A DNA stretch of 64,000 nucleotides, taken from contig NZ_FONV01000004.1 in the NCBI RefSeq assembly GCF_900113015.1, positions 434,001-498,000 of the forward strand. Direction: 5' to 3'. The translations under genes and the position numbers were made by a program. Shown piece after piece: positions 32,773 through 41,407 of the stretch (position 1 is its first letter; the number at the start of each line of letters is the position of its first letter). The notes beneath the pieces are model-generated. The model was not told the origin of the DNA, did no database searches, and saw only the letters and a program-made list of their open reading frames with translations. Source of the stretch: Actinoplanes philippinensis. GTDB lineage: Bacteria; Actinomycetota; Actinomycetes; Mycobacteriales; Micromonosporaceae.

Positions 32773-33954
32773 TTAGAAGTGGGAGGGGGTGCCCTCCGTG
32801 CCGTCGGTGAGGGTCAGCTCGTCGCCGTCGTTGCCCATCAGGACCCGCTCCGGCCAGATCATCTTCGCCGCCCGCGGCCGCCCGTCACCCGGATCGACGT
32901 AGTTCACCGTCACCAGGCGTGACTCCGTCTCGTACATCATCAGGGTGAGCCGGGCGCCATCCGGCAGCTCCTCGCCGGCTTCCGGACCGTCCGGTCCGAC
33001 ACTGCTCCAGCGTTCCGTGAGGATCCGGAACGCTCGGTCCGCGTCAGCGGCCGGGCCGTCCGACGCGGCCATCGCCCGCGTGCCCGCACCGGCCAGCACC
33101 TCGCACAACTCGGCGATCGGGATCCGGCCCACCTCCTCGGCCCGGCGCACCCGGTGGATGCGCCGCACCGCCTCACGGAACGCGGACGCCGCGCCCCACA
33201 ACCGCCCGCCCGGCCACCGCTCGGGCTCGTCGCCGGGCGCCGCTCGCCGTTTACGGACCGTGATCCGGTCGACGGCCCGGCCGGCCCGCGACAGGTGCCA
33301 CTGCACGTCCATCGGCAGGATGTGCGCGGCGCTCCCGCGCAGCAGCCCCTCCGCGCCGAGCCGGATCTCCGGGCCACCGGGACTGTCGCGCACGTCGGCG
33401 CCGGTCGTGTCGGCGCTGTCGAACCACACCTCCCGCAGCCCGTCGACGGTCAGATGCAGGTGCCCGTCCCCGTCGCTGTAGCGTCGCGGCGCGCGCAGCG
33501 ACAGGGTGGCCCCCAGGCCGGCGCCGAGCCGCTCGATCGACAGCCACTCCAGCGCGGCCATCGGCAGGTCGTAGTCGACGGCGAGCGCCGGGCCGTCGAC
33601 CGGGAGCACGCCGGGCCGTACCCGTCCGAGGACGTCCCGGTAGTGGCGCGGCTCCGGCCGGCCGCGGCCGATCAGCGGCTCGATGCCGGCGCCGGCGGTC
33701 CGGACCATCCAGTCCCGCTCGGAGCGGGCCGTGGCCATCGCCCGCAGCACACCCCGCGCCCGTGGCTCGCGCAGCAGCCGTGGCCGCAGCGCGACCACGC
33801 TGAAGAAACCGTGGGCGCGTGCCTCCCAGGCCCCGGCGATCCGGGCCACCTCGTCCCGGTCGAACGCCCGCCCGCCGACGGCCATCTCCCCGATCCGCTC
33901 GATCGACCGGTCCAGCAGCCGCACCAGCATCGCCGTAGCGCCGTCAGCCTTCAC
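32773..33954 (-). CDS. Hypothetical protein (393 aa) upstream of rph
   Basis: I do not recognise a family. The protein has a helical N-terminal part (LVRLLDRSIERIGEMAVGG), an arginine-rich centre (YSDGDGHLHLTVDGLREVWFDS) and a C-terminal part with ARLTLMMYETESRLVTVNYVDPGDG. No signal peptide or membrane helix is seen. The start is uncertain: GTG at 33954 is used, but ATG at 33996 and 33930 are also in frame. The stop at 32773-32775 overlaps the putative -10 of rph, so the rph promoter begins at the end of this gene; cotranscription is possible. Confidence 0.7.
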   Translation of the reverse strand: MKADGATAMLVRLLDRSIERIGEMAVGGRAFDRDEVARIAGAWEARAHGFFSVVALRPRLLREPRARGVLRAMATARSERDWMVRTAGAGIEPLIGRGRPEPRHYRDVLGRVRPGVLPVDGPALAVDYDLPMAALEWLSIERLGAGLGATLSLRAPRRYSDGDGHLHLTVDGLREVWFDSADTTGADVRDSPGGPEIRLGAEGLLRGSAAHILPMDVQWHLSRAGRAVDRITVRKRRAAPGDEPERWPGGRLWGAASAFREAVRRIHRVRRAEEVGRIPIAELCEVLAGAGTRAMAASDGPAADADRAFRILTERWSSVGPDGPEAGEELPDGARLTLMMYETESRLVTVNYVDPGDGRPRAAKMIWPERVLMGNDGDELTLTDGTEGTPSHF

Positions 33955-34060
33955 GTCCGCAGCGTAATGCCCCTCGTGACAGGGCCGGCGTCTCAAGTCG
34001 GTGGCCGCCCGGCCGACCTAGGTCCACGACCCCACACCCGCACGCACGGACGGATCCCCG

Positions 34061-34576
34061 ATGACCGCCGAACCGCAGCAACACGGCTCCTGGACGCCGC
34101 CCTATGTCCAGCCGCAGGTCGGCAGCACCCCGCAGGGTTACGGCCAGCAGGGCTACGGCCAGCAGGGCTACGGCCAGCAGGGCTACGGCCAGCAGGGCTA
34201 CGGCCAGCAGGATTACGGCCATTACCAGCAGCCGGCGCCGACGGCCGGCTACGGTGTTGCCGGGCCGGCGCCGACCGGATACCCGCAGGCGTACGGCCAG
34301 CCGGGCCTCCAGCAGATGCACCCGGGACCGGCCTACGGTGGCGGCTTCGTCCCGTCCGGCCACCACGGCCAGGTGGACGGCAAGGTGCCCGGCGTCGCCC
34401 TGACCATCATCATCACCGCGATCTTCGGGATCTTCGGGCTCATCCCGGCGTCGCGGAGTGCCCGGAAGGCGAAGAGGCTCGGGCTGTCCGGCGCGAAGTA
34501 CTGGCAGGCCTTCGGCTTCACCCTGGCCGTGACGTGGGTCATGTACATGCTTCTGGTCAAGGGAAACGGCGGCTAG
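34061..34576 (+). CDS. DUF4190/CD225-like membrane protein with Gly-Tyr-Gln repeats
   Basis: A 171-residue protein with a long disordered N-terminal half and two C-terminal transmembrane helices ([26 protein letters not shown] and [20 protein letters not shown]). The loop with [14 protein letters not shown] resembles DUF4190- and CD225-type small membrane proteins. Residues 26-50 are five perfect GYGQQ units followed by DYGHYQQ, and the tail to residue 100 is rich in Pro, Gly, Tyr and Gln. Such composition favours self-association. Function is unknown. It ends 7 bp before a strong terminator. Confidence 0.75.
   Translation: MTAEPQQHGSWTPPYVQPQVGSTPQGYGQQGYGQQGYGQQGYGQQGYGQQDYGHYQQPAPTAGYGVAGPAPTGYPQAYGQPGLQQMHPGPAYGGGFVPSGHHGQVDGKVPGVALTIIITAIFGIFGLIPASRSARKAKRLGLSGAKYWQAFGFTLAVTWVMYMLLVKGNGG
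34136..34210 (+). repeat. Five 15-bp repeats coding GYGQQ
   Basis: Five consecutive 15-bp units code GYGQQ; all are identical except for a T in place of C in the first (GGTTAC versus GGCTAC). The unit is a multiple of three, so length change by slippage would not alter the reading frame. Confidence 0.95.
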
Positions 34577-34583
34577 AGCAGTG

Positions 34584-34618
34584 CCGGAGGCCCCGGGCAT
34601 CATGCCCGGGGCCTCCGG
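34584..34618 (+). terminator. Strong intrinsic terminator
   Basis: CCGGAGGCCCCGGGCAT (34584-34600) and ATGCCCGGGGCCTCCGG (34602-34618) form a perfect 17-bp inverted repeat around a single C, followed by GTTTCTCC. The central CATcATG pairs open to make the loop. It sits 8 bp after the stop of the repeat membrane protein. Confidence 0.9.
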
Positions 34619-34713
34619 GTTTCTCCTGCCGGTCACGAAGTGCCGCCTCAAGTGGGTCCGGACCATGCCGATCTGACCCGCGACCGAGTCGGCGGCGACA
34701 AACGAGGTGTGCG

Positions 34714-35364
34714 ATGGCGAAGAAGTTCAACCCCCCGCCCGGATGGCCCGAGGCGCCCGAGGGCTGGCTGCCCGCCGAGGGCTGGCAGCCCGACCCGTCA
34801 TGGCCGCCGGCCCCGCCCGGCTGGCAGCTGGTCGTGGAGCTGGGCGACCCGGACACGCTGTGGTCCGCCAAGGGCATGACGCTGACCGGGCTCGGCGGCG
34901 GCAAGTACCGGTTGACGTCCACGCTGCTCCACTTCGAGAAGGGCATCGTGTCGACCAACGCCCAGCAGGTGCCGGTCGCGCACATCATCGACGTCGACAT
35001 GCGCCAGGCGATGGTGCAGAAGGCCCGCGGCGTCGGCAACGTCCTGGTCCACGTGCAGCGCGCCTCCTCGATCGAGATCGTCGTCCTCGAGGACGTCCCG
35101 GAACCGCGCACCGCGGTCGCCATCATCAACGAGACCGCCCGGCTCGGCCGGCTCCGCGAGCAGCAGCTGCACAACACCCACCACTACGCCGGCATGGCGG
35201 CGCACCAGCCGATGGCGATGGCCGCGCCCGCCGCCCCGGCCGCCGCGCCCGCTCCGGTGGACCCGATGGAACAGTTGCGGCGGCTGGGCGAGCTGCGTCA
35301 GGCCGGGCTGGTGACCGACGACGAGTTCACCAGCAAGAAATCCGAGATCCTCGCTCGTCTCTGA
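34714..35364 (+). CDS. PH-like and SHOCT domain protein
   Basis: A 216-residue cytosolic protein. Residues 1-38 are proline/tryptophan-rich (FNPPPGWPEAPEGW, two WxPxxxW-like repeats). About 45-135 is a PH-like fold (LWSAKGMTLTGLGGGKYRLTS, GIVSTNAQQVPVAHIIDVD). An Ala/Pro/Met hinge precedes a C-terminal SHOCT motif (MEQLRRLGELRQAGLVTDDEFTSKKSEILARL, shown in parts), which is a short helical hairpin for protein association. ATG 34714 is chosen because GAGGTG precedes it and the domain starts there. Function is unknown. Confidence 0.85.
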   Translation: MAKKFNPPPGWPEAPEGWLPAEGWQPDPSWPPAPPGWQLVVELGDPDTLWSAKGMTLTGLGGGKYRLTSTLLHFEKGIVSTNAQQVPVAHIIDVDMRQAMVQKARGVGNVLVHVQRASSIEIVVLEDVPEPRTAVAIINETARLGRLREQQLHNTHHYAGMAAHQPMAMAAPAAPAAAPAPVDPMEQLRRLGELRQAGLVTDDEFTSKKSEILARL

Positions 35365-35382
35365 GGAACCGCGCCGACCCGG

Positions 35383-36096
35383 TCAGGCGGCGGACAGGAC
35401 GTCGACGACGAAGCGGAGGGCGCCACCCGGGCGCCCCTGGCCCGGGTTGTCGCCGTAGGCCATGTCGGACGGGATGTCGAGCTGGACCCGGCTGCCCACC
35501 TTGACGCCGACCAGGCCCTCGTCCCATCCCTTGATGACGTTGCCGCCGCCGACCTGGAAGCTGAACGCCTCCTCGCGTTTCCAGGAGTTGTCGAACTCCT
35601 TGCCGTCGGCGTAGGTGACACCGACGTAGTTGACCTCGACCGTCTGACCCTTCTGGACGGCGGCGCCGGTGCCCTCGATGAGGGTGGTCGTCTTGAGCTG
35701 GGTGACCTTGCCGGTGCCGGCCGAGGTGGCGGGCTTGGCGCCCAGGGCCGGGTCGGCGCCGGCGGGCAGCGGCGGGAACGGCTTGCTCATCGTGTCGGTG
35801 GCCGCCGTGGTGCCGGTGGCGGCGCTGGGGGCCGCGGCGGTGTCGGCCGGCGTCGTCGACGAACTGTTGATCCACAGGGCCAGGCCGACCACGAGGGCGA
35901 TGACGGCCACGGCGGCGCCGGCGATGGTCAGCATCTCACGGCGTTTCTGCATCGCCCGGGCGCGGGCCTTGGCGGCCTTGGCCTCGGCCCGTTTCTCCGC
36001 CTTCGTCTTGAGTGGCGGGCGGGGCGCGCCGGGGCGGGACGGGCTTGCGGCGGCACGTCGGGACGCGTTGTCACGGGTCACTGCGGAATCAGGCAC
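35383..36096 (-). CDS. Membrane-anchored FKBP-type peptidyl-prolyl isomerase
   Basis: A 237-residue protein with a basic Lys/Ala/Arg-rich cytoplasmic N-terminus (residues 1-56), one transmembrane helix (about 57-80, MLTIAGAAVAVIALVVGLAL), a Ser/Thr/Ala linker and a C-terminal FKBP domain. Key elements are VEVNYVGVTYADGKEFDNSW, VIKGWDEGLVGVKVGSR and LDIPSDMAYGD. The enzyme isomerises Xaa-Pro bonds, here probably outside the membrane. The GTG at 36096 is chosen; a GTG is common here and later Met codons would remove the basic head. Confidence 0.92.
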   Translation of the reverse strand: MPDSAVTRDNASRRAAASPSRPGAPRPPLKTKAEKRAEAKAAKARARAMQKRREMLTIAGAAVAVIALVVGLALWINSSSTTPADTAAAPSAATGTTAATDTMSKPFPPLPAGADPALGAKPATSAGTGKVTQLKTTTLIEGTGAAVQKGQTVEVNYVGVTYADGKEFDNSWKREEAFSFQVGGGNVIKGWDEGLVGVKVGSRVQLDIPSDMAYGDNPGQGRPGGALRFVVDVLSAA

Positions 36097-36144
36097 GGCC
36101 CGACGATACGACACTCGGCTGTGAACCGCTGACACACCGTGTGT

Positions 36145-36423
36145 TCAGGGTTCCTCGTGAGCACAGCGGTCGAGGGCGTCGGCCCACATCCGGGCGATCA
36201 GCCCGGGCATCGGGCCGATCGACCAGTCGTAGCTGGCCACGACCCAGAACGGCGAGCGGGGTGTGCGCTCCCGCGCGACCGCCCAGGTGTCGCCGTGTGC
36301 TCGTACCTCGTAGGTCCGCGGGTCCAGGGTCCGGTTCCAGATCCGCAGCCGCCGGGCGCTGAAGTCGGTCAGCGCCTGCCGCACCTGCTCGGGTGCGGCG
36401 ACCGTGTCGATGTCGAAGCGCAC
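36145..36423 (-). CDS. Short SRPBCC-like protein, probably truncated fold
   Basis: A 92-residue protein. The first half resembles the start of polyketide cyclase-type SRPBCC proteins: FDIDTVAAPEQVRQALTDFS, RLRIWNRTLDP, then GDTWAVARERTPRSPFWV with the ASYDWS element. Full members are about 140-160 residues, so the long C-terminal helix is missing or strongly reduced (MPGLIARMWADALDRCA remains). It may be a reduced functional version or a decaying gene. It is 47 bp upstream of the lipoprotein gene's end on the same strand. Confidence 0.55.
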   Translation of the reverse strand: MRFDIDTVAAPEQVRQALTDFSARRLRIWNRTLDPRTYEVRAHGDTWAVARERTPRSPFWVVASYDWSIGPMPGLIARMWADALDRCAHEEP

Positions 36424-36470
36424 GACCTCATCGGAGCACGGCCGCCGCCCGGCGTCCAGAGGAGTACGCC

Positions 36471-37202
36471 CTACGCGGTGACCCCGGCCGCCTTGAGGCG
36501 TGCGGTCAGGCCGTCGATGCCGGCGGCGGGATCCGGGTGCCAGGCCTCGGGCATGTCCTCGATCTTCGCGTAGGCGCCGACGACGGTCCGCCCCGCGGTG
36601 GTCGCGCTCTCGAAGAGCAGCCCGCCCGGATTCGGCCGGACGAGGCGGGCGCCGGGCGGGCGGCCGGCGTCGTTGTCGGCGTATCGCAAGTCGGGTGGCG
36701 CCACTTCTGCGGCGGTGTCACCGAGAACGAGCACTTTCGTACCGGCCGGAATCGCTGCGGCGAAATCCTCGACCGTGGCGCAGGGAACGTTGCCGGCACA
36801 GAGCGGCTGGAGGATTTCGACGTACGCAGAACCGTCTTCGCTTGTCGGGCCTTCGAGGGTTTCGCGAATCGTGGCCCACATGACCACGTGTCTGTCCTCG
36901 ATGCCCGGGCCGGCGAGGACACGGCCCTGGGCGAAGCCGCCGACCAGGGCGGACATCACCGTTGTGACGCCCTTCGCCTTCGCCATGTCCTCCGGGGTCT
37001 CGAACATCACGAATTCGTAGTCGACTCCCCGGAACACCGAGGTGTCGACGATTCCGCCCGTCGTCTCCGGCCCCGGCGCTTTCCCGGAATTCGAGGAGGT
37101 GCACGCCGCGACGGCCAGAACGGCGAACACCGCGGCGACACGCAAAAGGAACAACGCCGGCACGGTGCCGATCGTAGAAGAATCGCCGGTCAGGCGTCGC
37201 AT
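36471..37202 (-). CDS. Putative lipoprotein of unknown function
   Basis: A 243-residue protein with a signal peptide and lipobox (LAVAAC, cysteine 34 from ATG 37202). A GTG at 37163 would give a more typical 21-residue signal. The mature part shows VDYEFVMFETPEDMAKAKGVTT, VVMWATIRE and CAGNVPCATVEDF; a cysteine pair could form a disulfide. No family is recognised. The ATG overlaps the 3' end of the MerR gene by 13 bp, so the two could be coexpressed. Confidence 0.65.
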   Translation of the reverse strand: MRRLTGDSSTIGTVPALFLLRVAAVFAVLAVAACTSSNSGKAPGPETTGGIVDTSVFRGVDYEFVMFETPEDMAKAKGVTTVMSALVGGFAQGRVLAGPGIEDRHVVMWATIRETLEGPTSEDGSAYVEILQPLCAGNVPCATVEDFAAAIPAGTKVLVLGDTAAEVAPPDLRYADNDAGRPPGARLVRPNPGGLLFESATTAGRTVVGAYAKIEDMPEAWHPDPAAGIDGLTARLKAAGVTA

Positions 37203-37546
37203 TTCCGGGTGGGGTCGGTGACGAGCGCGATGACCTCGTCGAGGCGCGTCCGGGCCTGGGTCATCGCGGCGATCTGCGCCTCCAGGCGCTGCCGCTCGGC
37301 GTCGAGCAGGGCCCGCGACCGGGGCACGCAGGCGGCTTCGAGCAGTGGCAGCAGGTCGGCGATGACCCGGCTGGACAGGCTCGCCGCAAAACCGCGCCGG
37401 ATCAGCGCCACCCGGGCCACTGCCGACTCGGGGTAGCGGCGGCGGCCAGCCGAGTCGCGGCCGGCCGTCAGCAGGCCCTGCTCCTCGTAGTACCGCAGCG
37501 ACCGCACGCTCGCGCCACTGCGGGCCGACAGCTCCCCGATACGCAC
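37190..37546 (-). CDS. MerR-family transcriptional regulator
   Basis: A 118-residue regulator with the MerR winged helix at the N-terminus (MRIGELSARSGASVRSLRYYEEQGLL, described as the HTH plus RYYEEQGLL signature) and a coiled-coil dimer helix (AERQRLEAQIAAMTQARTRLDEV). No metal-binding cysteine pattern is present; one cysteine (VPRSRALL preceded by AACVP) and a terminal KCDA are seen. It is divergent from the F420-reductase-like gene across 95 bp, so it likely controls that gene in response to a redox-active or organic signal. Confidence 0.92.
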   Translation of the reverse strand: MRIGELSARSGASVRSLRYYEEQGLLTAGRDSAGRRRYPESAVARVALIRRGFAASLSSRVIADLLPLLEAACVPRSRALLDAERQRLEAQIAAMTQARTRLDEVIALVTDPTRKCDA

Positions 37547-37641
37547 CTATGACCACCGCCACATTCGTCGGGACCTCACACCAATGTCAGCTTTTAGCGT
37601 AGCCACCGCAGCCCTTTCACCCCCTGCGGAGGAGTAGTCAC

Positions 37642-38388
37642 ATGCCCGGAACACTGGCCATCATCGGCAGCGGAAACATCGGCTCGGCCGTCGCCCGCAG
37701 CGCGGTCCGCGCCGGCCGGCACGTGGTGATCAGCAACTCGCGGGGCCCGGAGAGCCTCGCCGGCCTGATCGCCGAACTGGGGCCGCTCGCCCGCGCGGCG
37801 ACCCCGGCGGAGGCGGCACGGGCCGGTGACCTCGTCGTCGCGGCCATTCCGCTGGCCCGCTACGAGCAGCTGCCGCGCGCCGCGCTGGCCGGCAAGACGG
37901 TGATCGACACCATGAATTACGCGCCGGCCGTGAACGGCTGGGCGCGCCCGGAGCTCGACGCCGACGAGCTGACCTCCAGTGAGCTGGTGCAACGGTTTCT
38001 GGACAGGTCGTCGGTGGTCAAGGCGTTCCACGACGTCAACGGCCGGCTGCTGGGTGAGCTGGCCCGCCCGGCCGGCGCCCCGGACCGCACCGCCCTGCCG
38101 ATCACCGGCGACGACCCGGAGGCCAAGGCGCGGGTCACCGGGCTGATCGACGACTTCGGATTCGACACCGTCGATGTCGGTGGGCTCGCCGAGAGCTGGC
38201 GCATCGGGCCCAACACGCCACTCTATTTCGAGGCCTTCGTCGGTACGGTCCCGGCGGGCCTGAGCCTGCCGGAGATCTACGCGTGGCTGGCTGCCACACC
38301 GCTGATCCCGACGTCGGCCGCCGAGGTCGCCGAGCTGGCCGCCACCGCCGTACGCCGCCCGGCCGGCTTCCAGATCGGAGCGATCTAG
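37642..38388 (+). CDS. NADPH:F420 oxidoreductase-like (NAD(P)-binding) protein
   Basis: A 248-residue protein. The N-terminal Rossmann motif TLAIIGSGNIGSAVARSAVRAG and the following SNSRGPESLAGL match NADP-binding F420H2:NADP oxidoreductases. AALAGKTVIDTMNYA and VVKAFHDVNGRLL are other conserved blocks of this family. The C-terminal half is more divergent. F420 is common in actinomycetes, so hydride transfer between NADPH and F420 is plausible but not certain; other 6-phosphogluconate-dehydrogenase-fold roles are possible. The divergent MerR protein is the likely regulator. Confidence 0.85.
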   Translation: MPGTLAIIGSGNIGSAVARSAVRAGRHVVISNSRGPESLAGLIAELGPLARAATPAEAARAGDLVVAAIPLARYEQLPRAALAGKTVIDTMNYAPAVNGWARPELDADELTSSELVQRFLDRSSVVKAFHDVNGRLLGELARPAGAPDRTALPITGDDPEAKARVTGLIDDFGFDTVDVGGLAESWRIGPNTPLYFEAFVGTVPAGLSLPEIYAWLAATPLIPTSAAEVAELAATAVRRPAGFQIGAI

Positions 38389-38516
38389 GTATGCCTAGAC
38401 GGCCTGAGCATGCTCTCTAAGGCTTTCTGAGCTGGGAAGATAGGTAACGGCGCCTCATGTGGTGGGCCTCCTTACGGACGACGATTGGTGCATCGACGAA
38501 CGACAAGGAGATGGTG

Positions 38517-38702
38517 ATGTTCGCCAGCCCGGAACTCATGCTTCATCTGGCCCACGACCGCAACCGCGAGATGATCGCCGAAGCCGACCGGGAGCGGCTT
38601 CTGTCCAGCGCCCGTCTGGCCCGCCGTGGGCGTAAGGTCCGCAGCCGCCCCGCCGGTACCCTGGCGTCGTGCGAAGCAACCGCGGTGGTGCCAGCCCGGT
38701 GA
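38517..38702 (+). CDS. Small helical protein coupled to a LuxR regulator gene
   Basis: A 61-residue protein with an amphipathic acidic-basic start (ASPELMLHLAHDRNREMIAEADRERLL) and an arginine-rich middle (RLARRGRKVRSR). The ATG at 38517 has AAGGAG six bases upstream, better than the ATG at 38511 or 38457. Its stop TGA overlaps the ATG of the regulator gene (TGATG at 38700-38704), so they are translationally coupled. No family was recognised; the coupling suggests a partner or modulator of the regulator. Confidence 0.6.
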   Translation: MFASPELMLHLAHDRNREMIAEADRERLLSSARLARRGRKVRSRPAGTLASCEATAVVPAR

Positions 38703-41407
38703 TGATCGGTCGGGGAAGCGAGCTGCGCCGCCTGACGCAGCTCGCCAAGTCCCGGGAGCCGGCCGTCGCCCTGATCGCCGGCGAGCCGGGCATCGGCAAG
38801 ACCCGGCTGGTCCAGGAGCTGCTGGACGTCGTCGCGGCGGGCACGACCGTGCTCGTCGGGCATGCCGAGCCCGGGTCGCTGGCCCGGCCGTATGAGGTGT
38901 TGCTCGACGCGATCGACGGGCGGCCCGAGGTCGACAAGCGGCAGCTGGCCGCGCTGTCCGATGCCGAGCGCAGCCCGGTCGAGCGGCTGCACACGGGGCT
39001 GGCGATCCTGTCGGCCCTGATCGGCGGCTCACCGGCGGTGATCGTGTTCGAGGATCTGCACTGGGCCGACTCGGAGAGTGCCGCCCTGTTCGAGCGGATC
39101 GCCGACCAGCCCGGGCCGCGGCTGCTGATCGGGACGTACCGTCCGGACGAGGTGACCCGGCGGCAGCCGGTGGCGGGGCTGCTCGCCCAACTAGAGCGAC
39201 GTCATGCAGTCACGCACGTGCGGCTGGATCGGTTGTCCCCGGCGCAGACCGCGGCGTTGCTCGCGGCCGCCAGCGGCAGTCCGGCCCCGGTGCGGGCCGC
39301 GGCGGCCCTGCACCAGCGCACCGGCGGCAATCCCTTCTTCCTGGAGGAGCTCTTACGAGCCATGCCGGGGTATGACCTGGAGGCGCTCGTCGACCAGCCG
39401 CTGCCCTGGAGCCTCGCGGATGTGCTGCGGCGTCAGGTGGACGACCTGGATCCGGTCAGTCACCGGATCGTCGAGGCGGCCACCGTGCTCGGTCACCGGA
39501 TCCTGTTCGACCTGCTGGCCGACGTGACGGGCACCGGCGAGGACGAGTTGATCGCCGTGCTGCGTGACCTGGTGACGCGGGGTGTGCTGGTCGAGTCCGG
39601 TGAGGACGAGTTCGCGTTCCGGCACGCGCTGGTGCGGGAGGCGATCGCCGGGCAGATGCTGGGCCGGCAGCGGCGGCGACTGCACGAGGCGGCGCTGGAC
39701 GTGCTGTTGCGAGGCGGCGGCTCGGATCCGGCGATGGTCGCGCATCACGCGCGCGGTGCGGGCCGGTATGAGGACATGATCGCGGCAGCCCGGCACGGGG
39801 CGGCGCTGTATCTGTCGATCGGGTCGGCGTATCAGGCGTTGCAGCTGGCCGAGATGGGCCTGGACGAGGTTCCGGAGGACAGCGAGCTGCTGGGGGCGGC
39901 GGCCCGGGCGGCGTGGCTGGCCGGTCTGCTCGACGACGCGTGGCGGCACGGGCGGCGCTGGCGGGAGCACGCGCACGATCCGTCCGACCAGGCCGAGGCC
40001 CTGTATCTGCTGGTCCGGCTGGCATGGGAGTCGCGGGAGGCGGCTGAGGTGCGGGCGCTGACCGCCGACATCGAGAACCTGATCGCGCAGCTGCCGCCGG
40101 GCGCCGGGCAGGCGAGGGCGATGACGGCGATCGCCCAGTCGGCGTACCTGTACGACGAGACCGAGACGGCGCTGCTGTGGGCCGACCGGGCGCTGGCGCT
40201 GGCCGACGAGTTCGATCTGCCGAGCGTGCGGCTGACGGCGTTGCTGGAGAAGGGTTCGGCGATGTCCGACTGGCCGCAGACCGCCGCCGACGGCAGCAAG
40301 ATCCTGTCGGCGCTGGTCCATGAAGCGGAGCAGGCCGGCGAATGGGTGATCGCGGCCCGGGCGCTGAACGTGCTGGTGCAGGGTGAGCCGCCGACCTCCT
40401 CGACGGAACACGCCGAGATCCTGGAGCGGATGCGGGTCAACGCCGAGCGGGCCGGGTTCGAGTCGCTGTCGGTGGCGGCGTATTTCCAGGGGCGGGCGCG
40501 GCTGGCGTTGCGGGCCGGTGATCTCGGTGCGGCGATCGCGGCGCTGCAGGAGGGCCGCGCCCAGGACCGGAGCCTGCGCCGCCGGGGCCGGTGGGCCGAC
40601 TTCCACGGGGTGTTCCTGGCCGGCCTGTCGCTGGAGGCCGGCGACCTGGACGAGGTCGAGGAGCTGATCGCCGACCTGGCCGAGTTGCCGAACAATCCGC
40701 CGACCGTGATACCCGGGCTGACGTTCCATCTGGCGTGCCGCCGGCACGACCGGCCGCGGGCCGAGGCGGCGCTCGCCGAGCTGGTCACCGCGTTGGAGGA
40801 GCAGGTGTGGCGCAGTGGGGAGCAGGCGCACGACCTGATCTCGGCGGCGCTGGAGCTGGGCCTGCCGGCCGACGACCTGGATCGGATGGCGGCGATCCTG
40901 CTGGACTCCGAGGTGTGGGACGCGCACCGGATGCTCGTGGAGGCCCAGGTCACCGAGGCTCACGGGTTGCACGCCCAGGCGCTGGCCGGATACCTGTCGA
41001 TCACCGAGGCGAACTGGCTGGCGCCGGCGGTCCGCGGCACCGTGCGGGTGAGTGCCGCCCGGTGCCTGCTCGCAGCCGACCGGCGGGCCGAGGCGCAGGA
41101 GCAGATCGAGGCAGCCGGGCCGCTGCTGGCCGGCTGGCGTGGCTGGCGGGTCGAGCAGTTCGACCGGGTCCGGGCCCAGCTCGGCATGGCCCCGGCCGGC
41201 GCGCCGACCGCGGTCACCGGGCCGGCCGCCCTCACTCCCCGGGAACGCGAGGTGGCGGTGCTGATCAGTGACGGGCTGACCAATACGGAGCTGGCGCAGC
41301 GCCTCTACATCTCCCCCAAGACAGCGGCGGTGCACGTGTCCAACATTCTGCGCAAGCTGGGTGTGTCCTCCCGCGGCGAGGTCGGCGACCTGGTCGGGCG
41401 GCGCTGA
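38702..41407 (+). CDS. Large LuxR-family ATPase regulator (LAL-type)
   Basis: A 901-residue regulator of the LAL (large ATP-binding LuxR) family. Near the N-terminus are Walker A GEPGIGKTRL and Walker B VIVFEDLHWADSES. A long helical/TPR-like middle follows, and a C-terminal LuxR helix-turn-helix ends it (about 845-900: LTPREREVAVLI, TNTELAQRLYISPKTAAVHV). LAL proteins activate catabolic or secondary-metabolite genes in an ATP-dependent manner. A GTG at 38669 would add 11 residues and is less likely. The small gene upstream and the unknown gene downstream share 1-bp TGATG junctions with it. Confidence 0.93.
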   Translation: MIGRGSELRRLTQLAKSREPAVALIAGEPGIGKTRLVQELLDVVAAGTTVLVGHAEPGSLARPYEVLLDAIDGRPEVDKRQLAALSDAERSPVERLHTGLAILSALIGGSPAVIVFEDLHWADSESAALFERIADQPGPRLLIGTYRPDEVTRRQPVAGLLAQLERRHAVTHVRLDRLSPAQTAALLAAASGSPAPVRAAAALHQRTGGNPFFLEELLRAMPGYDLEALVDQPLPWSLADVLRRQVDDLDPVSHRIVEAATVLGHRILFDLLADVTGTGEDELIAVLRDLVTRGVLVESGEDEFAFRHALVREAIAGQMLGRQRRRLHEAALDVLLRGGGSDPAMVAHHARGAGRYEDMIAAARHGAALYLSIGSAYQALQLAEMGLDEVPEDSELLGAAARAAWLAGLLDDAWRHGRRWREHAHDPSDQAEALYLLVRLAWESREAAEVRALTADIENLIAQLPPGAGQARAMTAIAQSAYLYDETETALLWADRALALADEFDLPSVRLTALLEKGSAMSDWPQTAADGSKILSALVHEAEQAGEWVIAARALNVLVQGEPPTSSTEHAEILERMRVNAERAGFESLSVAAYFQGRARLALRAGDLGAAIAALQEGRAQDRSLRRRGRWADFHGVFLAGLSLEAGDLDEVEELIADLAELPNNPPTVIPGLTFHLACRRHDRPRAEAALAELVTALEEQVWRSGEQAHDLISAALELGLPADDLDRMAAILLDSEVWDAHRMLVEAQVTEAHGLHAQALAGYLSITEANWLAPAVRGTVRVSAARCLLAADRRAEAQEQIEAAGPLLAGWRGWRVEQFDRVRAQLGMAPAGAPTAVTGPAALTPREREVAVLISDGLTNTELAQRLYISPKTAAVHVSNILRKLGVSSRGEVGDLVGRR

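Noticed and set aside
34136..34210. CRISPR-like tandem repeat
   Set aside because: The repeats are contiguous, codon-sized and inside a gene, with no spacers and no cas genes nearby.
38385..38398. CTAGG-TATG-CCTAG stem as a terminator of the F420-reductase gene
   Set aside because: Five base pairs overlapping the stop codon, with no T-run, is too weak to call.
39353..41335. A long minus-strand frame opposite the LuxR-type regulator
   Set aside because: It is an antisense shadow; the plus strand has Walker and HTH motifs in order.
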